From: Alkalimonas mucilaginosa | Lineage (GTDB): Bacteria; Pseudomonadota; Gammaproteobacteria; Enterobacterales; Alteromonadaceae | DNA length: 64,000 nucleotides | Assembly: GCF_036327005.1 (NCBI RefSeq) | Contig: NZ_JAUGZK010000010.1 | Span: 1 to 64,000 of the forward strand | Direction: 5' to 3' | Shown here: positions 59,248-64,000 of the stretch, one piece after another | How the letters are laid out: the number at the start of each line of letters is the position of its first letter | Position numbering within the stretch: position 1 is the stretch's first letter | Notes under the pieces: generated by a model | Database searches by the model: none | What the model was told of the DNA's origin: nothing | The model's input: the letters and a program-made list of their open reading frames with translations, nothing else | Program-made: the position numbers and the translations under genes

Positions 59248-60502
59248 CACCAAAAGGTACTCCCAGCGCCCGCGCCACATCAACAGCACTACGCACCCCG
59301 TCTTCATGAAAACCGTTGTACCAGTAAGCACCACAAAACCAACTGCGATTAACACCATTAATTTCAGCCCGCCGCTGCTGAGCAGCCATGCTGTAGCTGT
59401 TGAATACCGGATGATCGTATTGGAAACGTCGCAGGATCTTGTCACTGGCAATGGCAGCCGTATTATTCAGTGTCACACAAATGGTTTGCTTCGAATCCAA
59501 CTGTTGTAAGATATTCATATTGTAGGTTAAGGTGGCTTTTTCGCTAGCATCCGCCGTCAGATTGTAGTTCCAGGCTGCCCAGGCAGCACGACGCTTTGGC
59601 AGTAAGGTACTGTCGGTATGCAACACTACGTCGTTGCGCTGATAAGCAATAGCCCCCAGCACCGCCTGCTCAACCGGACTGGCATCGGCCAGCAGCTTCA
59701 AAGCCTGATCGCTGTGACAGCCAAAAACTACCTGATCAAAGCATTCAATAGAGCCATCAGGCATCACCAACTCAACACCCGTGCTGGTGCGACGCACCGA
59801 TTGTACCGGGCTGTTTAAGCGGATACTCTCTGCGGGTAGTAACTGCTGCAATCGACGGACATACTCACGTGAGCCGCCACAGATCACCGACCACTGCGGC
59901 CGGTCACTGACATTCAATAAACCATGGTTATTGAAAAAGCGCAAAAAGAACCGCACAGGAAAAGACGGCATATCGGACAACCCCGACGACCAGATAGCGG
60001 CCCCCATCGGCAGTAAGTACTGCTGCTGGACTGCCTCGCCAAAACGATACTTGGCTAAAAAATCTCCCAAGGTCAACTCCAAATCGGCATGATCATCAGC
60101 CAACAGCTTTTTCCCAAGCTTGTTAAAGCGCACAATATCAAGCAGCATGCCCCAAAATGAAGGGCGAAACAGATTACGTTTTTGGGCAAACAAAGTGGCC
60201 AGGCTATTGCCATTGTATTCCAGGCCAGATTGTTGATGTTTCACCGAGAAACTCATCTCTGTCGGCTGAAATGGCACAGAGAGCTCTGCCAAAAAACGGT
60301 TGAACAATGGATATGTCCAGTTATTAAAGACGATAAAACCAGTATCCACCGCTAGTGTCTTTCCTGCTACCTCGACATCCACGGTCGCAGTATGACCGCC
60401 CAGATAATCATTGGCTTCAAACAACACCACCTGATGCTGACGCTGCAACAAATACAACGACATCATACCGGCGATACCACCACCTATTACCGCAATTTTC
60501 AT
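59240..60502 (-). CDS. FAD-dependent oxidoreductase (amine-oxidase-like)
   Basis: A 420-residue flavoprotein. MKIAVIGGGIAGMMSLYLLQ is the Rossmann dinucleotide site, followed by FEANDYLGGHTATVDV, DTGFIVFNNWTYP and the C-terminal WFCGAYWYNGFHEDGVRSAV FAD-binding end. It belongs to the NAD(P)-binding amine-oxidase/desaturase-like group that occurs with DUF1365 and cfa. It probably oxidises a lipid; the substrate is unknown. Confidence 0.9.
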   Translation of the reverse strand: MKIAVIGGGIAGMMSLYLLQRQHQVVLFEANDYLGGHTATVDVEVAGKTLAVDTGFIVFNNWTYPLFNRFLAELSVPFQPTEMSFSVKHQQSGLEYNGNSLATLFAQKRNLFRPSFWGMLLDIVRFNKLGKKLLADDHADLELTLGDFLAKYRFGEAVQQQYLLPMGAAIWSSGLSDMPSFPVRFFLRFFNNHGLLNVSDRPQWSVICGGSREYVRRLQQLLPAESIRLNSPVQSVRRTSTGVELVMPDGSIECFDQVVFGCHSDQALKLLADASPVEQAVLGAIAYQRNDVVLHTDSTLLPKRRAAWAAWNYNLTADASEKATLTYNMNILQQLDSKQTICVTLNNTAAIASDKILRRFQYDHPVFNSYSMAAQQRRAEINGVNRSWFCGAYWYNGFHEDGVRSAVDVARALGVPFGDD

Positions 60503-60513
60503 AGGATCCCTTC

Positions 60514-60942
60514 TCAGGCTTGCGCCATTCGTTGCTTTACTTGTTTGGTTGCCCAGCCAATCACTGGCAAATGGCGGTATACCAACTCAGTTAAATCATA
60601 ATAGTCCCGATGAAAAACAATGCGCCCATCGGCATGCCAGCGCAGCTCTGTGCAACCATCGACTTGAATGGTCTTACCCTTGCCAATGGCTGGGTGAGCG
60701 AAGGTCATTTGCCAGCTGATAAAGCCACAATCCCCCTGTTCGCAGTGAGCTTTGGCTTCGAACTTGCAAAAACTCAAACGAGCGTAGGCGTGACTAAAGT
60801 AGCGCTCTAGTGCGGTACAGCCCTCCACCTCATGGACCGGATCGACAAAACGTATCTCCGGGTGATACAGATCCGACAGCCGGTGCAGTTCACTGCTAGT
60901 TAAACTATTATAAAAATTTAAAAAAGCTTCCAGTCGCTTCAT
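60514..60942 (-). CDS. NTF2-like protein (SnoaL type)
   Basis: A 142-residue protein from ATG 60942 (MKRLEAFLNFYNSLTSSELH). The cone-shaped NTF2 fold is indicated by LSDLYHPEIRFVDPVHEVEG, ALERYFSHAYARLSFCKFEA and RWHADGRIVFHRDYYDLTEL. It is the usual small partner of the FAD oxidoreductase in light-response operons. Function unknown. Confidence 0.85.
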   Translation of the reverse strand: MKRLEAFLNFYNSLTSSELHRLSDLYHPEIRFVDPVHEVEGCTALERYFSHAYARLSFCKFEAKAHCEQGDCGFISWQMTFAHPAIGKGKTIQVDGCTELRWHADGRIVFHRDYYDLTELVYRHLPVIGWATKQVKQRMAQA

Positions 60943-60946
60943 ACTA

Positions 60947-62359
60947 TTATCCGTTCTGCTGCCTGGCTTGTTGAAACAATGCCAAAGTAACTTGCCGTGC
61001 CTGCGCATGGTCCACCACCGGTTTTGGATAGGACTTCACCATAGTGTCTGAATGCGGCCAGTGGATGTGTTTTGCCGGGCAAGCGGCCAGTGCCGGTAGC
61101 CAGGTACGGATAAAGGCACCATCGGGATCAAAGCGCTCACTTTGACTGACCGGATTAAAAATCCGGAAGTATGGTGCGGCATCGGTTCCGGTTGAAGCAG
61201 CCCACTGCCAACCGCCATTATTGGCAGCAAAGTCACCATCAATTAATTTGGACATAAAGTAACGCTCGCCCCAACGCCAGTCGATATGCAAATCTTTCAC
61301 CAAAAAGCTGGCGACGACCATGCGCAAACGATTATGCATCCAGCCGCTTTGGTTCAGTTGCTGCATGGCTGCATCAACTAAAGGATAACCCGTTTTGCCA
61401 TCGCACCAGGCCTGAAACAAGGCAGGATCATTGCGCCAGCGAATGGCTGCGGTATCAGCCTGAAACGGCTGGTGCTTGATAAGATCAGGCCAGGCTACCA
61501 AGACATGCTTGTAAAAGTCCCGCCAAATCAGCTCTGATAACCAAACCGAAGCACCTGAGTCAGCCTGCTGCAAGCTATCACCAGCTTCAAACTGCAACCG
61601 CGCAATGCATTGACGTACCGAAAGAGCACCTAATGCCAGATAAGGAGACAATCTGGAAGTGGCATCCAGGGCTGGAAAATCACGCCTCTTTTGGTAATCT
61701 TGCACACGTTGCTGGCAATAGTTACGCAATTGCGACAACAAGGTGTCTTGCACCACTGGCCAGGCGGCAGAACTGTGATCACCAGGCTGCATCACAGCCA
61801 GTGCTAATGAGGGTATGCGAAGCGTTGGCTGCGCCTTGGGCCTGGGCAGTACTGTGACACCTTGTTCGGCAAAACGCTGCAGCCAACGTTTTTTAAACGG
61901 AGTAAACACCTGATACATAGCACCACTACCAGTGACAAAGCTGCCCGGTGCAAAGCCACACTGACGATCGCACTGCCACCAGCCAACACCCTGCTCTGCC
62001 AGCCATTGCTGCAGCATCTGATCACGCTGCTGCTCCCGCAGTTCGTATTCCTGCTCACTGTATACGGTATCAATTCCCAGTGGTAATAATGCAGTAAATA
62101 CCGATTGCAATGCCCGATAATCGGTACCCTCAACCAGCAGCAAAGGTACTCCCAAAGCTGCCAGTTCGAGCTTTAATGCCTCTGCGCGGCGCCGGATCAG
62201 ATCTTGTTTCATCGGAGCCATATCATGCTGCTGCCAACTCTTGGGGCAAGCCACAAACAGGGCCATGGTTGGCCCCTGCTCCATTGCTGCCAACAGCGCA
62301 GCATTATCGTAGGTACGTAAATCTGAGCGAAACCATACCAACTGCACGTTTTGCGTCAT
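60947..62359 (-). CDS. phrB: Deoxyribodipyrimidine photolyase
   Basis: A 470-residue class I CPD photolyase. QLVWFRSDLRTYDNAALLAA begins the antenna domain. The FAD domain has LSPYLALGALSVRQCIARLQ, ELIWRDFYKHVL, GKTGYPLVDAAMQQLNQSGW, MHNRLRMVVASFL and GGWQWAASTGTDAAPYFRIF, ending FRIFNPVSQSERFDPDG. It repairs UV-induced pyrimidine dimers with blue light. It lies between ybgA (one base) and the NTF2 gene (four bases). Confidence 0.95.
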   Translation of the reverse strand: MTQNVQLVWFRSDLRTYDNAALLAAMEQGPTMALFVACPKSWQQHDMAPMKQDLIRRRAEALKLELAALGVPLLLVEGTDYRALQSVFTALLPLGIDTVYSEQEYELREQQRDQMLQQWLAEQGVGWWQCDRQCGFAPGSFVTGSGAMYQVFTPFKKRWLQRFAEQGVTVLPRPKAQPTLRIPSLALAVMQPGDHSSAAWPVVQDTLLSQLRNYCQQRVQDYQKRRDFPALDATSRLSPYLALGALSVRQCIARLQFEAGDSLQQADSGASVWLSELIWRDFYKHVLVAWPDLIKHQPFQADTAAIRWRNDPALFQAWCDGKTGYPLVDAAMQQLNQSGWMHNRLRMVVASFLVKDLHIDWRWGERYFMSKLIDGDFAANNGGWQWAASTGTDAAPYFRIFNPVSQSERFDPDGAFIRTWLPALAACPAKHIHWPHSDTMVKSYPKPVVDHAQARQVTLALFQQARQQNG

Positions 62360-62360
62360 A

Positions 62361-63302
62361 TTACCCCCGCAAACCTAATGCTTCCGGATAGGGCTGCAAG
62401 TAGGTTTGCGCAGCCAGATACGGGTGTTCAAAACGAGTCAAATGGTGTTGTAACAATGTCAAGGGTGCCATCAATGGCAGATGACCTACTCGGAAGCGAT
62501 CAATCAAACTGCTCAACTCCTGTCGCTCTTTTGCGGTTAAGTGCTTTTTAAAAAAGCCCTGCAGGTGCTGCAGCACATTGGCATGCGTTTTTCGACTGCA
62601 AGGCTGTTTCAAGGCATGCATCAAATCCAGCAGGTAACGTTGTTTCAGCGCTCCGGGTTCAAACAGCCGTGCCTGAGCGACCAAGCGACCAAGCTCACGG
62701 TAAGCTGAAGGGCTGTGCGCCATAATCAGGAACTTGTATCGGCTGTGAAAGGCCACCAGGGCACCGACGCTAAAGCCACTTCTGCACAGCTGCTGATAAT
62801 CATGACAGGCAAAAATACGGGTGATAAAACTCTCTCGTAACTCCGTATCGTGCAAGCGACCATCTTCTTCCACCGGCAACCAGGGATAACGCTGCATCAG
62901 CTCACGGGTAAACAAACCTACCCCGGCTTTTCCCAGTTGATGGCCTTCTTCAGTGAATAGACGTACCCGCTCCATACCACAGCTAGGCGATTTAGCACAA
63001 ACCACAAAGCCAGATAGCTGCTCCATCGTCGGCAGCACCTGATCGGTGTAGTCAAGCATAGCCTGGGTGTAATCACGACTTGCGTCTTTGACCTGTACCA
63101 GGTGAATATCACCGTGGCTTTTTTTCAGCAATCGAATAGGTGGCCTGGGTGTGCCAAGACCAATGGCATTTTCCGGACACACAGCCTGGTAACGCACAAA
63201 CGGCTGCAACTGAGTCAAACAAAAATCTGAGGCTTTATGACCTCCGTCATATCGAACCTTTTGCCCCAACAGACAGGCACTGATGCCAATGGCTAATTGC
63301 AT
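62361..63302 (-). CDS. ybgA: YbgA-type DUF523-DUF1722 protein
   Basis: A 313-residue fusion. The N-terminal DUF523 part has GISACLLGQKVRYDGGHK, CPENAIGLGTPRPPIRL and CAKSPSCGMERV, with the Cys residues that probably bind a metal or sulfur cluster. The C-terminal DUF1722 (YbgA) part has HDYQQLCRSGFSVGALVAFH, RYKFLIMAHSPSAYRELGRL and LLQHHLTRFEHPYLAAQTYL. Such fusions precede phrB in many Gammaproteobacteria and act in tRNA or stress-linked chemistry that is not settled. First gene of the operon. Confidence 0.9.
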   Translation of the reverse strand: MQLAIGISACLLGQKVRYDGGHKASDFCLTQLQPFVRYQAVCPENAIGLGTPRPPIRLLKKSHGDIHLVQVKDASRDYTQAMLDYTDQVLPTMEQLSGFVVCAKSPSCGMERVRLFTEEGHQLGKAGVGLFTRELMQRYPWLPVEEDGRLHDTELRESFITRIFACHDYQQLCRSGFSVGALVAFHSRYKFLIMAHSPSAYRELGRLVAQARLFEPGALKQRYLLDLMHALKQPCSRKTHANVLQHLQGFFKKHLTAKERQELSSLIDRFRVGHLPLMAPLTLLQHHLTRFEHPYLAAQTYLQPYPEALGLRG

Positions 63303-63466
63303 GCAGATTTCTCACTAAATTGGATAGATTTTGATACAGCACTGACCAAGTATTGGATCAGCGGCCCGGGAAAAAGAATAGCGACTGCTCAATCATTCAA
63401 CAAGAAGGGAACTACCGTGACCAGCAACATAATCTCAGCCCAAATGATGAACATGCTGGCATAAAG

Positions 63467-63492
63467 CAAAGCCCTGATGAGTCAGGGCTTTG
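63467..63492 (-). terminator. Terminator hairpin behind ihfA
   Basis: CAAAGCCCTGA and TCAGGGCTTTG form a perfect 11-base stem around TGAG. On the minus strand CTTTAT follows, so the T tract is weak. It lies 14 bases behind the ihfA stop. Confidence 0.7.
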
Positions 63493-63505
63493 TGATGGAA
63501 TACAA

Positions 63506-63802
63506 TCAGAGCTTACTGGTACCTTCTTCAACCCTGGACTTTAACTTCTGTCCGGGACGGAAGGTCACCACACAACGGGCTGAGATAGGAATATCTTCAC
63601 CGGTTTTCGGATTACGACCAGGGCGCTCATTCTTGACACGAAGATCAAAGTTACCAAAGCCAGACAACTTTACTTGCTCACCGGCTTCCAGAGCCGAGCG
63701 GATCTCTTCAAAAAAAGCTTCTACAATAAGTTTGGCATCACGCTTGCTCACCCCATATTTGGTAAACAATCGCTCTGCGATATCTGCTTTGGTCAGTGCC
63801 AT
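63506..63802 (-). CDS. ihfA: Integration host factor subunit alpha
   Basis: A 98-residue DNA-bending protein of the HU/IHF family. MALTKADIAERLFTKYGVSK, VKLSGFGNFDLRVKNERPGRNPKTGED-type arm residues (with the DNA-intercalating Pro in NPKTG) and ISARCVVTFRPGQKLKSRVE are the alpha-subunit signature. It forms the heterodimer with IhfB. It starts two bases behind the pheT stop, and GAGG lies in the pheT end, as in other Gammaproteobacteria. Confidence 0.96.
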   Translation of the reverse strand: MALTKADIAERLFTKYGVSKRDAKLIVEAFFEEIRSALEAGEQVKLSGFGNFDLRVKNERPGRNPKTGEDIPISARCVVTFRPGQKLKSRVEEGTSKL

Positions 63803-63804
63803 GA

Positions 63805-64000
63805 TTAATCCCTCAGCGTTGCATTGAACTCATTTTTCAGCGCTGCTACCACCTGATCAACAACCTGCTGGATGTCTTTGTCTTCAAGGGTTCGCGCACT
63901 ATCCTGTAACGTCAAAGCGATGGCGAGAGACTTGTAACCATCGGCCACACCCTGCCCGCTATACACGTCAAATAATTTTAGGCCAACCAGTTGATTTCCG
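63805..64000 (-). CDS. pheT: Phenylalanyl-tRNA synthetase beta subunit, C-terminal end
   Basis: The last 64 codons of the gene lie here; the rest is beyond the window. LVGLKLFDVYSGQGVADGYK, SLAIALTLQDSARTLEDKDI and VVDQVVAALKNEFNATLRD form the end of the ferredoxin-fold anticodon-binding domain (FDX-ACB), which binds tRNA-Phe. The order pheT-ihfA is conserved in Gammaproteobacteria. Confidence 0.93.
   Translation of the reverse strand, partial: GNQLVGLKLFDVYSGQGVADGYKSLAIALTLQDSARTLEDKDIQQVVDQVVAALKNEFNATLRD

Overview
The window looks like a gammaproteobacterial chromosome of the Alteromonadales type, most like Rheinheimera or Alishewanella; this is judged from protein families and gene order, and no search was run. 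Supporting markers are seqA-pgm, ybfE-fldA with fur nearby, yejK/yejL/yejM, arsC(yffB)-dapE, pheT-ihfA, YfbV, a VC2046-type protein, DUF3581, DUF2788 and a PEP-CTERM protein. Almost all of it is chromosomal housekeeping and accessory metabolism. There is no prophage, insertion sequence, CRISPR array or rRNA.

Left part (1-10.4 kb) is the accessory end. It holds an edge-truncated RelB/DinJ antitoxin, an unknown exported protein, an orphan PF09720-type antitoxin between two copies of a 22-bp repeat, a DCC-family protein, an SMP-30-type lactonase, a PI-PLC-like enzyme with an unknown partner, the folate-independent methionine synthase pair mesX-mesD, a Phd/ParE toxin-antitoxin pair, a lipoprotein esterase and a DUF2200 protein.

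10.4-22 kb: a TonB-dependent receptor overlaps an HSL-type esterase and is followed by an AraC regulator, probably one uptake and hydrolysis unit. VOC and GFA proteins, two exported monohaem cytochromes in an operon, a PPC-like repeat protein and several small membrane proteins follow.

22-33.9 kb: glycogen phosphorylase (with a HexR-like palindrome upstream), seqA-pgm, ybfF, DUF2788-ybfE-fldA, and a split Tat locus (tatA divergent from tatBC). A Tat-signal PhoX-like protein, a PEP-CTERM protein, a DUF4442 protein and fur come next.

33.9-39.7 kb: a polysaccharide locus of five overlapping minus-strand genes (GT4, WecG/TagA, GT2, ligase/polymerase-like, DUF218-like), divergent from a WecA-like initiating transferase.

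39.7-57 kb: DUF3581 (FadR-like site), a Sel1 protein, a SulA-like gene under two LexA boxes, YchJ, tRNA-Tyr, a CheY-TPR response regulator, deoC, a YgjP-type metalloprotease, xthA and yfbV. After a 553-bp non-coding region with DnaA-box-like sequences comes a tightly overlapping operon (EIIA-like, arsC-like, dapE, VanY-like, DUF2897), then yejK/yejL/yejM, cvfB and a GAF-GGDEF-EAL protein.

57-64 kb: a minus-strand operon ybgA-phrB-NTF2-FAD oxidoreductase-DUF1365-cfa, typical of light and singlet-oxygen responses but without its usual regulator, then ihfA and the 3' end of pheT.
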